Source: Candidatus Omnitrophota bacterium (lineage in GTDB: Bacteria > Ratteibacteria > UBA8468 > MWAK01). From it: a stretch of 22,964 nt of DNA. The stretch is taken from positions 1-22,964 of the forward strand of contig JAHJUB010000109.1 of the NCBI GenBank assembly GCA_018829455.1, read 5' to 3'. The translations under genes were made by a program, and so were the position numbers. Shown here one piece after another: positions 1 through 6,929 of this stretch; position 1 is the first letter of the stretch; each line of letters opens with the position of its first letter. Under the pieces are notes generated by a model. It ran no database searches, had not been told where the DNA came from, and was given only the letters and a program-made list of their open reading frames with translations.

Positions 1-104
1 GTCTCAATAACAAGATCCGGATCATTCAACGGCGCTCCTATGGCATCCGAGACATGGAATATCTGAAGCTGAAAATATTAACATCGTTCATTGAGGTGAC
101 ATAA
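1..104 (+). mobile_element. C-terminal remnant of an ISL3-type transposase
   Basis: An open frame enters from the left edge (first full codon at 3) and stops at TAA 102-104, giving about 33 residues that begin LNNKIRIIQRRSYGIRD. This matches my memory of the conserved C-terminus of ISL3-family (IS204/IS1001/IS1096/IS1165) DDE transposases, where a NNKIRVIQRRAYG-like stretch precedes the end. Only the tail is visible, so intactness cannot be judged. The sequence ACCGGAAGACCC at about 130-141, some 25 bases after the stop, could be the right terminal inverted repeat, but the left end is outside the window, so this is inference. Confidence 0.7.
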
Positions 105-163
105 ATCCGTGAAATTCACCCACACTAAAACCGGAAGACCCGAAAAACTTAACAAAACAACAA

Positions 164-229
164 TTGATAATCTTTGTAATTCTCTGCGTGTTCCGCGTTC
201 TCTGCGGTAATCTGTGATAATCTGCGTCC
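164..229. repeat. Low-complexity CTCTGCG / TGATAATCT repeat stretch
   Basis: The stretch holds two copies of TTCTCTGCG (180-188 and 198-206) and two copies of TGATAATCT (165-173 and 215-223) within about 65 bases. It lies between the transposase remnant and the dCMP deaminase gene. Similar 'ctctgcgttctctgcgg' strings are scattered repeats in many environmental genomes (recollection). No convincing promoter or Shine-Dalgarno site for the downstream gene is visible in it. Confidence 0.5.
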
Positions 230-250
230 AATTAAAACGAGTTAGACTAA

Positions 251-706
251 ATGCAGAAAAAACGGCCGGACTGGGACAGCTATTTTTTGGAGATTGCCGA
301 TTTGGTTGCCACCCGTTCCACCTGCCGGCGGCGCCAGGTGGGCGCAGTTCTGGTGCGCGAAAAACGCATCCTGACCACCGGTTACAACGGCGCCCCGGCC
401 AACCTCAGGCATTGTCTTGACATCGGGTGCTTGCGCGAGGAGCGGGGGATTCCCTCCGGAGAACGGCAGGAATTATGCCGGGGATTGCACGCGGAGCAGA
501 ACGCCATAATTCAGGCCGCTCTTTACGGTGTGCCGATTACCGGGGCGACTCTTTACGTCACCTGTCAGCCCTGCGTTACCTGCGCCAAGATGCTTATCAA
601 CTGCAAGATTAGCCGGCTCGTGATTGCCGGCGATTACCCGGATGAGTTTGCCCGGAGCATATTGGCTGAAGCCGGGATAACGATTGATCGAAAGAAAAGA
701 AGATGA
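251..706 (+). CDS. Deoxycytidylate (dCMP) deaminase, ComEB-like
   Basis: Zinc-dependent deaminase expected to convert dCMP to dUMP, feeding thymidylate synthesis in the cytoplasm. The 151-residue length is normal for the family. The zinc site is explicit: HAEQNAI in the middle supplies the His ligand and catalytic Glu, and TCQPCVTCAK supplies the PCxxC ligands. A substrate-binding region (TTGYNGAPANLRHC) precedes them. The ATG at 251 places the N-terminus at MQKKRPDWDSYF, typical for the family. No clear Shine-Dalgarno site precedes it. Its TGA overlaps the next ATG by 4 bases, so it is probably co-translated with the glutaredoxin-like gene and recJ. Confidence 0.92.
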   Translation: MQKKRPDWDSYFLEIADLVATRSTCRRRQVGAVLVREKRILTTGYNGAPANLRHCLDIGCLREERGIPSGERQELCRGLHAEQNAIIQAALYGVPITGATLYVTCQPCVTCAKMLINCKISRLVIAGDYPDEFARSILAEAGITIDRKKRR

Positions 707-951
707 CGAAAATTCTTTTATTTGGAAAAGAAGGCTGTGCGCTTTGTGAAGGATGGAAGCGGAAACTTACCCACCTCTCCTTTCCTTTTACTTATTATGA
801 CATCGGAACCACCGACGGTATGGTTGAAATGGCTTATCATAATATCGGCCGCATCCCGGCGCTCCTGGTCGGCGAAAAACGTTTTGAGGAGATTAACCCC
901 TCGGAGATAACTTCGGAAGAACTGCTCGCCTGGGCGAAGCCTGACCTTTGA
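703..951 (+). CDS. Glutaredoxin-like thioredoxin-fold protein
   Basis: Small 82-residue protein with a thioredoxin fold signature. It starts beta-strand KILLFGKEGCALC with an active-site CALC (CxxC), then has a helix, a second strand, and the cis-Pro loop GRIPALLV, followed by a short C-terminal helix. Probable role: a thiol-disulfide or electron-donor protein in the cytoplasm; the partner is unknown. It overlaps the upstream deaminase by ATGA, and its TGA shares a base with the recJ start (TGATG), so the three genes form a tight operon. It resembles the 'glutaredoxin family protein' group rather than classical GSH-dependent Grx. The substrate cannot be read from sequence. Confidence 0.8.
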   Translation: MTKILLFGKEGCALCEGWKRKLTHLSFPFTYYDIGTTDGMVEMAYHNIGRIPALLVGEKRFEEINPSEITSEELLAWAKPDL

Positions 952-2669
952 TGGATAATAAGGTCTGGGAATTTATTACGCAGGATGAAAATCTTAAGTC
1001 AGACCTGGCCCAAAAACTGGCCATCTCGCCTTTTTTAGCCTCTCTGTTGATAAATCGCGGTATCGTAAACGCCCGGGAAGGAAAAAACTTTCTCAATCCC
1101 GATTTTGGTAATCTTTCCGACCCATTTGACCTGCCCGGCATGGAAGCGGCTGCGGCCCGGGTCGGAACAGCCCTGAAGAACAAAGAGCCGGTTCTGGTTT
1201 ACGGCGATTACGATGCCGACGGCGTAACGGCCACCGCGCTGTTGACTCTTTTTTTACGCGAAGCGGGTCTGCCGGTTACTACTTTTATCCCCCACCGGAT
1301 TGAAGAAGGCTACGGCCTGCACTTTAACCCTTTACGCGAAGCTAAGAAGAAGAGCGGAGTAGGGCTGGTAATTTCGGTTGACTGCGGAATTGGCGCGGCG
1401 GCCGTGGTAGAAAATGCGAAAGAAATTAATCTTGACGTTATCATCACCGACCATCATCTGCCGGCTGACCATATTCCAAGGGGTGTGCCGTTGGTAAATC
1501 CGCACCTGGGTCGGAAAGAGGAGTTCAAAAGCCTTTCCGGCGTAGGGGTGGCTTTTGAACTGGTCCGGGCGGTTGCCCTGTCGCAGCGAGGGAACAGGTT
1601 TCATTTTTCCGAGGACCAGGTGGGGAGAGATTACCTTGACCTGGTTGCCACCGGCACCATCGCGGACCTGTCGCCGCTCCGGGGAGAAAGCCGTATTCTC
1701 ACCCGACTGGGTTTGGAAATACTTCGTCATTCGCCCCGTCCCGCTTTCCGCGAACTTTTCCGCCAGGCCGGAGTCAAGCCCGGCCGCGTTGATACACAGA
1801 CAGTAGGCTGGATTATCGGTCCGAGGATTAATGCGGCCGGACGTCTTTCCAACGCTGATTTGGCTCTTCAGTTGTTTTTGACCGAAAGTGAATCGGAGCG
1901 TGCGGCCAGCGCGGAAATGCTAGAGCAGGGCAACCGGAAGCGGCAACGGTTGGGGCAGAAAGTACTGGAAGCGGTTTGCCGCGAAATTGAAGAGCAAAAC
2001 TTGGACGAGCGTTCCATAATTATTCTGGGGAACGAGGACTGGCATCCGGGCGTGGTTGGTATCGTTGCCGGAAAGATTGTTGACCGCTACCACCGGCCGG
2101 CCATTATTTTTGGAATCACGCCGCACCTGGCCAAAGGAAGTGGTCGCTCTATTCCGGGTTTCCATCTTTTTGAGGCGGTTTAATCCTGTCGTGCTCTCCT
2201 GACTTCTTTTGGTGGGCACCAGAAAGCGGTGGGCGTCGGGGTTTTACCGGAACGGCTGGATGAATTTCGCCGGAAGATGGAGGCGCTGGCGGAAAGACGG
2301 TTAAAGGTTGAGGAATTGGGGGAGCGGGTCAGGGTTGAAGCGCAGCTTGAACTTGCAAATCTGACGCCGGATGTTGTCCGGGAGGTTGAGGCGCTTGCGC
2401 CTTACGGTCAGGAGAACCCGGCTCCGATTCTGGCCAGTCTTGGCCTGGAGGTACAGAGGTATAGCCGGGTGGTGGGCAGAAATCACTTAAAATTGTGGCT
2501 GAAGCACGGACGGACTTTCCGGCAGGCGATCGGTTTCGGTATGGCGAAATTGCAGCCGTCTTTACCGGACGGTCTTCTGGTGGACGTTGCTTATACTCCC
2601 AAACTATCCGGAGAGGACGGAATCAATTGTGTGGAACTGGAGATAAAGAGCCTGCGGGAAAGCGGTTAA
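951..2669 (+). pseudogene. recJ: recJ, single-stranded-DNA 5'-3' exonuclease, interrupted by an in-frame TAA
   Basis: DHH-superfamily exonuclease for recombination and mismatch repair. The frame opened at ATG 951 (a TTG at 948 is also in frame) reads through the DHH domain: DYDADG with Asp86/88/90, SVDCG with Asp144, DHH at 167-169. It continues to GSGRSIPGFHLFEAV and then meets TAA at 2181-2183. The same frame resumes immediately with SCRALLTSFGGHQKAVG, the DHHA1 nucleic-acid-binding motif, then an OB-fold-like C-terminus to 2669. Counting the stop as a residue, the total is about 572, the usual RecJ length. There is no shift of frame, so one substitution explains everything: CAA, GAA or AAA changed to TAA, a sequencing error, or readthrough. 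Truncated RecJ would lack the DHHA1 motif. Confidence 0.9.
2229..2669 (+). CDS. recJ: C-terminal RecJ fragment (DHHA1 end plus OB-fold region)
   Basis: Open frame of 146 residues beginning at a GTG, in the same frame as the upstream recJ part and separated from its stop by 15 sense codons. It covers the end of DHHA1 and the OB-fold-like C-terminus (PYGQENPAPILAS is a typical RecJ segment). The GTG lies inside the FGGHQKAVGVGV motif, so it is unlikely to be a true start. No good Shine-Dalgarno site is seen. It should be read as the second half of the interrupted recJ, not a separate gene. The recJ end at 2669 and the rpmB end at 2674 are convergent and only 4 bases apart, with no room for a terminator between. 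Confidence 0.75.
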   Translation: MGVGVLPERLDEFRRKMEALAERRLKVEELGERVRVEAQLELANLTPDVVREVEALAPYGQENPAPILASLGLEVQRYSRVVGRNHLKLWLKHGRTFRQAIGFGMAKLQPSLPDGLLVDVAYTPKLSGEDGINCVELEIKSLRESG

Positions 2670-2673
2670 AAAA

Positions 2674-2874
2674 TCAGGCGGGTTTTTCCAGTCGCGCCGT
2701 GGGCTTGATTATCTTACCGCTTTTTAGACAGCCGGTGCAGACCAGTATTCGACCAATCGTGGTTCTAACTTTCTGAAGATTAGCTCCAAAAAACCTTTTA
2801 GTCCGATGGTGGGAATGACTTAATAACATTCCGGGTTTTCGGCTTTTTCCGCAAACAGCGCATTTTTTCCCCAT
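2674..2874 (-). CDS. rpmB: 50S ribosomal protein L28
   Basis: A 66-residue ribosomal protein of the large subunit. The N-terminus MGKKCAVCGKSRKPG and the downstream HSHHRTKRFFGANLQKVR, followed by a second CxxC (VCTGC), are diagnostic. The two CxxC pairs (CAVC and CTGC) indicate the zinc-binding version of L28. The start at 2874 is supported by AGAGGG a few bases upstream on the minus strand. It follows hppA by 12 bases and is probably transcribed from the hppA promoter, an odd partnership between a ribosomal gene and an ion pump. Length is normal. Confidence 0.93.
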   Translation of the reverse strand: MGKKCAVCGKSRKPGMLLSHSHHRTKRFFGANLQKVRTTIGRILVCTGCLKSGKIIKPTARLEKPA

Positions 2875-2886
2875 AATTTACCCTCT

Positions 2887-4971
2887 TTAGAAAAGGCTGA
2901 ACTTGACGATAAAGGCCGAGAAGACAATTGACACAATCGCCATTAACTTAATCATAATGTTCAGGGATGGGCCAGCGGTATCCTTGAACGGGTCACCCAC
3001 CGTATCGCCGATGACCGCGGCTTTATGCGGGTCAGACTTTTTGCCGCCTAAATGTCCTCTTTCAATGTACTTTTTGGCGTTATCCCAGGCCGCTCCGGAG
3101 TTTGCCATAAACAGCGCGACCGCAAAGCCACAGGTGATCGCGCCCACCAGAAGTCCCATCACGCCTTCCACTCCTAAAAAAATTCCTACCGCAATCGGCG
3201 TGACAATGGTAATAATAGAAGGAGGCAGCATCTCTTTTAAGGCGCCCCGGGTGCAAATATCCACGGCCCGGGCGTAGTCCGGTTTGGCTTTACCCTCCAT
3301 CAGTCCGACGATGGTGCGGAACTGTCTGCGCACTTCTTCCACAATCTGCTGGGCGCACCGGCCCACCGCCTTAATTGTCATGGAACAAAAGAAGAACGGG
3401 TAGACCGCACCGATGAATATTCCGGCGATGAGGTTGGGGTCCATCACGGAGAAGGTCAGTTTTCCCGGCACAAGCAGGATAACCTGGTCCCGGAAAGAGA
3501 CTAAAAGCGCTAAGGCGGTTAGGGCCGCGGAACCGATGGCAAGCCCTTTTCCGGTGGCTGCGGTTGTATTTCCCAGAGAATCAAGGGCATCGGTTCGTTC
3601 CCGGACTTCCGGTTTCTGATGGGTCATCTCTGCATTTCCGCCCGCGTTATCCGCTACCGGACCGTAGGCGTCGGTTGCTAAGGTAATTCCCAGGGTAGAG
3701 AGCATGCCGACCGCAGCCATGGCGATGCCGTAAAGACCTAATTCGGGCAGGGCTTTTCCGCCGGACAGATAATAGGCGGACAGACAGGCAATGACCACAA
3801 CCAGAACCGGCGTCAGGGTGGAAAACATACCGGTGGAAATCCCCTCCAGAATCACGGTCGCCGGACCGGTCTTAGCCGATTCCGCAACCTGTTTGGTGGG
3901 CCGGTAATTGTCTGAAGTAAAGTATTCCGTGATCAGACCAATGAGGTTTCCTCCGACCAAACCGGCCATAATCGCCCAGAATATTCCGAAGTGGCCCGGT
4001 GTTATCACCCGAACCAAAATAAAAGCAAATATGGCGGTCAGGACCGAAGCGCCGTAGGTGCCCCGGCGTAAGGCTGTCAGGAGTTGTGCCTGCGAGGTTT
4101 TTTCACCGGTCCGGACAAAGAAGGTGGCGGCGATGGAAGCAACCGCGGCCGCGGACGCAAAAATCATGGGCAGGGCAACACCGCCGTAAGAAAGGCCGGC
4201 CGCGACCGAAAGGGCAATAGCCGCGACGATAGAACCCAGATAGGATTCGTAAAGGTCAGCGCCCATACCCACGATGTCGCCGACGTTATCCCCGACGTTA
4301 TCCGCGATGACTGCGGGATTCCGCGGGTCATCTTCCGGAATTCCGATTTCTATTTTACCGACCAGGTCCGCGCCCACGTCCGCGCCTTTGGTGAAGATTC
4401 CGCCGCCCACCCGGGCAAAGAGCGCCTGTCCGCTGGCGCCCATTCCGGCACAGAACAAAGTGGCGCCGATCTTGCGTATCGCCTCGGCTTCGGGCCAGAA
4501 CCGGTAGTACCAATTCAGAATGAGGTACCAGATACCTAAGTTCGCCAGAGCCAGGCCAACGACCGTTAGCCCCATAACCGCACCGGACGAGAAAGCTATT
4601 CGCAGCGCCCCGTTTAAGGAGTAACGAGCCGCCGCGGTGGTGCGGTGACTGCTCTGGGTGGCGATATTCATTCCGATAAAACCGGCTAAAGCAGAGCAGA
4701 GGGTTCCGGTAAGAAAGGCGGCTCCGGAAAAGAGCGGCAGGAAGTTGGTCAACTCCATAACAATCAGTACGACAAAGAAAAAGGCAGCGTAGATTCCTAC
4801 GCTGGTGTACTGACGTTTCAGATAGGCAAAAGCGCCCTCCCGGACTGCGGCCGAGACCTTCTTCATCTCCGCATCGCCTTCATCCGCGGACTTGATTTTA
4901 CGAATCAAGAAGCGGACAAAGACCGCGCAAATCAAAGCGCCGATAATCGGAACTACGCCGATCCAGTTCAT
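2887..4971 (-). CDS. hppA: K+-dependent-type membrane pyrophosphatase (Na+ and/or H+ pump)
   Basis: Polytopic inner-membrane ion pump driven by PPi hydrolysis; 694 residues, the normal bacterial length. Catalytic signatures are intact: DVGADLVGK at 198-206 and DPRNPAVIADNVGDNVGD at 215-232, with further Asp clusters near 437-441 and at the C-terminal end (KAAVIGDTVGDPFKDTAGPS). In the K+-determinant segment GNTTAATGKG the residue after GNTT is Ala471, with Gly474 three residues on. This is the pattern of K+-dependent enzymes; K+-independent proton pumps carry Lys there. K+-dependent enzymes include Na+-pumping, Na+/H+-pumping and H+-pumping groups, and I cannot assign the ion firmly. GGGAG lies upstream of ATG 4971, and a strong promoter is at 5010-5039. 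It sits beside an Mrp-type hydrogenase operon, which suggests shared ion cycling. Confidence 0.95.
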   Translation of the reverse strand: MNWIGVVPIIGALICAVFVRFLIRKIKSADEGDAEMKKVSAAVREGAFAYLKRQYTSVGIYAAFFFVVLIVMELTNFLPLFSGAAFLTGTLCSALAGFIGMNIATQSSHRTTAAARYSLNGALRIAFSSGAVMGLTVVGLALANLGIWYLILNWYYRFWPEAEAIRKIGATLFCAGMGASGQALFARVGGGIFTKGADVGADLVGKIEIGIPEDDPRNPAVIADNVGDNVGDIVGMGADLYESYLGSIVAAIALSVAAGLSYGGVALPMIFASAAAVASIAATFFVRTGEKTSQAQLLTALRRGTYGASVLTAIFAFILVRVITPGHFGIFWAIMAGLVGGNLIGLITEYFTSDNYRPTKQVAESAKTGPATVILEGISTGMFSTLTPVLVVVIACLSAYYLSGGKALPELGLYGIAMAAVGMLSTLGITLATDAYGPVADNAGGNAEMTHQKPEVRERTDALDSLGNTTAATGKGLAIGSAALTALALLVSFRDQVILLVPGKLTFSVMDPNLIAGIFIGAVYPFFFCSMTIKAVGRCAQQIVEEVRRQFRTIVGLMEGKAKPDYARAVDICTRGALKEMLPPSIITIVTPIAVGIFLGVEGVMGLLVGAITCGFAVALFMANSGAAWDNAKKYIERGHLGGKKSDPHKAAVIGDTVGDPFKDTAGPSLNIMIKLMAIVSIVFSAFIVKFSLF

Positions 4972-5009
4972 CGCTCTCCCTGTTTGAAATAATTGATAAC
5001 AAAGTAAAA

Positions 5010-5039
5010 ATTATACCATTATTTAAATTTTTCCGTCAA
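5010..5039 (-). promoter_or_regulatory. Sigma70-type promoter of hppA-rpmB
   Basis: On the minus strand TTGACG (5034-5039) is followed by an 18-base A/T-rich spacer and a perfect TATAAT (5010-5015). A start site near 5003 would give a leader of about 32 bases ending in the GGGAG ribosome-binding site before ATG 4971. This makes hppA independent of the upstream hydrogenase operon. Confidence 0.8.
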
Positions 5040-5071
5040 ACCTGCGAAATCACACGGAACGGCAGATAGAT

Positions 5072-5124
5072 CCCCCTCACCTTCGTCCTCTCCCCGATGG
5101 GTAGAGGAGATAAAAGAAGGGGGG
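5072..5124. repeat. REP-like CCCCCTCACC palindromic repeat, copy 1
   Basis: A CCCCCTCACC start, an inner hairpin CCTCTCCCC (5087-5095) / GGGTAGAGG (5099-5107, one mismatch), a GATAAAAG spacer and a G-rich end. The same layout recurs at 6877-6929 and, inverted, at 22214-22258. It lies directly behind the stop of the last hydrogenase-operon gene and could act as a 3' stabiliser or a factor-dependent terminator, but no T run follows the hairpin on the minus strand. Confidence 0.7.
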
Positions 5125-5742
5125 TTATTTAAGGTTCCACTCGTCGGTCAGGTGCAGGTCGCGGCGGCACTTGGGGCAGAGTATCCGGAAGAGGTCGTTG
5201 CGTTTCAGGGGCAGGTCAATCTTTCCTTTAAGTCCGGGGCTGAGGTTCAATTCCTCCTGGAGGAGGAGCAAGCCGTTTTCGCCGGCTAAAGAGAGCGCGC
5301 CGATCTTCTCCCGGATGAAACGGACGTGGTCTTTGGTGCCGACCACTTCCCCGCAGTCCTCGCAGAGCAGTAATTCATTTTCCTGCGTCTCTTTCATTTC
5401 CTCGCGGTCAAACCCGGCCAATTCAAATTTCCGGGATAGTTGAATCCCTTTTTCCGTGATGCAGTTTGCCTGGCACTGGCCGCACATAATGCATATATCA
5501 TAGCGGAGAATCAGCCGGCGAACCGGCGGGTTGCTGGCGACGTCATCAATCCATTCGATGCAATTGGTCGGGCAGACCTGGGCGCAGGCGGTGCAGCCGA
5601 CGCAGTATTCCTTATGAAATTCCGGCTTGCCTCGGAAACGCTTCTCCGGATAGTGAGGCTGAAAAGGGTACCGGTTGGTATAAGGTTTGGAAAAGAGCGA
5701 GGTCAGGGCCTCTTTAACTTCGCGCAGTTTTGGGTATCTCAT
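5125..5742 (-). CDS. HycF/HyfH-like (NuoI-type) 2x[4Fe-4S] ferredoxin subunit of the hydrogenase
   Basis: Peripheral electron-transfer subunit expected to pass electrons between ferredoxin or the input module and the NuoB-like small subunit. The 205 residues contain two [4Fe-4S] motifs: Cys47/50/53/57 (CVGCTACAQVCP) and Cys84/87/90/94 (CIMCGQCQANC). A C-terminal CEDC...CPKC pair looks like a rubredoxin- or zinc-ribbon-type knuckle, as in HycF/HyfH. The amphipathic N-terminus matches NuoI-like membrane-arm contacts. ATG 5742 overlaps the mrpG-like stop by 4 bases (ATGA). It is the last gene of the operon, far from the NuoB/C/D core, as MbhN is last in the Pyrococcus mbh operon. Confidence 0.85.
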   Translation of the reverse strand: MRYPKLREVKEALTSLFSKPYTNRYPFQPHYPEKRFRGKPEFHKEYCVGCTACAQVCPTNCIEWIDDVASNPPVRRLILRYDICIMCGQCQANCITEKGIQLSRKFELAGFDREEMKETQENELLLCEDCGEVVGTKDHVRFIREKIGALSLAGENGLLLLQEELNLSPGLKGKIDLPLKRNDLFRILCPKCRRDLHLTDEWNLK

Positions 5743-6086
5743 TTTGTGGTTTCTTCCTTCCGGTCGTTATCTTCGGCGTATTGGTCACAGACGCTCTTGT
5801 TCCACAGTTTGACTCCGGAGATGTGGGCGGCCCGGGCCAGGGCGTGGGCCGCAGTTGGGCTGGTCAGGAGAATAAAGATAATACAGAGCAGAGCCTTCAT
5901 GCTGACCGCAGAAAGTCCCCGGTTGACAATAACACCCAAAAGAATAGAGCAGGTTCCCAGCGTGGCGCATTTAGTAGCGGCTTGCAGACGGTTGTAAAGG
6001 TCCGGCAGTCTTACCAGACCCACGGTTCCGAAAAGGACAAAGAGCGCGCCGATTCCAATCAGGATATTGCCTAAAATTTCACTCAT
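5739..6086 (-). CDS. mnhG: Mrp-type antiporter subunit G
   Basis: Small membrane subunit of about 115 residues. I chose ATG 6086 (MSEILGNILIGIGALF) because GGAAGGGGG lies just upstream and the residues before it, on a longer open frame from 6161, look like non-coding translation overlapping mnhF. It has three predicted membrane helices and the family segment GTVGLVRLPDLYNRLQAATK near residues 20-40. In Mbh hydrogenases and Mrp antiporters this subunit sits in the Na+-translocating part of the membrane arm. The start overlaps the mnhF stop by 8 bases and the stop overlaps the next start by 4, so it is translationally coupled. The C-terminus is charged (EDNDRKEETTK). Confidence 0.88.
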   Translation of the reverse strand: MSEILGNILIGIGALFVLFGTVGLVRLPDLYNRLQAATKCATLGTCSILLGVIVNRGLSAVSMKALLCIIFILLTSPTAAHALARAAHISGVKLWNKSVCDQYAEDNDRKEETTK

Positions 6087-6342
6087 CAAACCCCCTTCCT
6101 TCCAGGAATTTTGCCAGGGCAAGCGTACCGATAAAACTGAGCAGGGTCCAGGCCAGACCAACGGTGATGTAAAAATCCTGGCCGGTAGAAAGGGCCATCA
6201 GGGCCGAAAAGCCAACGACCACGATACCCAGAATATCCGTGCCCACGATCCGGTCCGGCACGGTAGGTCCGTGACCGATCCGGTAAAGACAAAGGAAAGA
6301 AGAGATTAGCAAAATCCCGAAATAGACCGGCATCAATTCCAT
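6079..6342 (-). CDS. mnhF: Mrp-type antiporter subunit F
   Basis: An 87-residue three-helix membrane protein. The family core GPTVPDRIVGTDILG lies near residues 28-42, followed by hydrophobic helices and GLAWTLLSFIGTLALAKFLE, typical of MrpF/MnhF/MbhB. ATG 6342 follows the mnhE stop by three bases, and the end overlaps mnhG. Role: a structural part of the antiporter-like membrane module of the hydrogenase. Length is normal. Confidence 0.9.
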   Translation of the reverse strand: MELMPVYFGILLISSFLCLYRIGHGPTVPDRIVGTDILGIVVVGFSALMALSTGQDFYITVGLAWTLLSFIGTLALAKFLEGRGFDE

Positions 6343-6345
6343 AGG

Positions 6346-6858
6346 CTATTCAAATATTCTTTTTAGAATTTTTTCAAATGGTCTTACGATTAACTCGCTT
6401 GCTTTTTCCACGTCCTGCGTCTGCACGTTAATCCAGTGGATATAAATGTAGCCGTCCTCGGTGAGGTCCACGCTCATTGTCCCCGGGGTTAAAGTAATTG
6501 AATTAGCTAAAGCCGTGAGGCCGGACCGGCTTCTTAAAGATGTCTTCACTTTCACGATGCCGGGGTTGATGGGCATCTCCGGGCTTAAGACGCGGTAGGC
6601 CACGTCTAAATTGGCCAGGACGCAGTAATAGATGAAGACCGGGACGTAATAGAGGAACCAAAAGTAACGTTTTGCCTGAAAAATCTTCTCCGGTTGACGG
6701 GCAAAGACCCCGCCGAAGAGCAGGGTAACCAGGAAAGCGACCGGAACTCCGACCAGAAGTCCCTGCAGACTGGCTATCCGGTCAACGCCGAAAGGCCAAT
6801 AAAGAAGCAGCCAGAAGAGATAGGAAATGCAGAAATAGGAAAAGAACTTTCGGGCCAT
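6346..6858 (-). CDS. mnhE: Mrp-type antiporter subunit E
   Basis: Membrane subunit of 170 residues from ATG 6858 (MARKFFSYF), chosen over an upstream in-frame start because GGAGAA sits 8 bases before it. Two or three hydrophobic helices are followed by a cytoplasmic domain with the family hallmark NSITLTPGT and then YIHWI. In Mbh (MbhA) and Mrp complexes this subunit caps the sodium-side module. It is separated from mnhD by a 71-base gap holding a REP-like palindrome, the only sizeable gap within the antiporter part of the operon. Confidence 0.92.
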   Translation of the reverse strand: MARKFFSYFCISYLFWLLLYWPFGVDRIASLQGLLVGVPVAFLVTLLFGGVFARQPEKIFQAKRYFWFLYYVPVFIYYCVLANLDVAYRVLSPEMPINPGIVKVKTSLRSRSGLTALANSITLTPGTMSVDLTEDGYIYIHWINVQTQDVEKASELIVRPFEKILKRIFE

Positions 6859-6876
6859 AATCAATTCTCCGTAAAT

Positions 6877-6929
6877 CCCCCTCACCCTCGCCCTCTCCCC
6901 GTCGGGGAGAGGATAAAAGGGAGGAGGGG
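6877..6929. repeat. REP-like CCCCCTCACC palindromic repeat, copy 2, inside the operon
   Basis: It starts CCCCCTCACCCTCG and forms a perfect 9-bp hairpin CCTCTCCCC-GTC-GGGGAGAGG (6892-6912), then ATAAAAG and a GGGAGGAGGGG end. It abuts the mnhD stop (TAG, 6930-6932) and leaves only the mnhE ribosome-binding site between itself and mnhE. In the transcript it could protect the upstream message or reduce expression of mnhEFG and the HycF-like gene. Confidence 0.8.

Noticed and set aside
2181..2183. Reassigned UAA codon (alternative genetic code) or programmed recoding in recJ
   Set aside because: hppA, the NuoB-like, NuoC-like and RACo genes all end at TAA at the expected family length, so UAA acts as a stop. 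UAA is also not the selenocysteine (UGA) or pyrrolysine (UAG) codon.
3413..4539. Long plus-strand open frames opposite hppA, and similar frames opposite the hydrogenase genes
   Set aside because: They are antisense shadows of strongly conserved genes in GC-rich codons and show no family motif.
5739..6161. Longer N-terminus for MnhG starting at 6161
   Set aside because: The extra 25 residues lie within mnhF and are not membrane-like. The ATG at 6086 has a good GGAAGGGGG upstream and matches the family start.
6892..6912. Intrinsic terminator after mnhD
   Set aside because: The hairpin is strong, but no T run follows it on the minus strand, and mnhE with its own Shine-Dalgarno site follows at once as an expected operon member.
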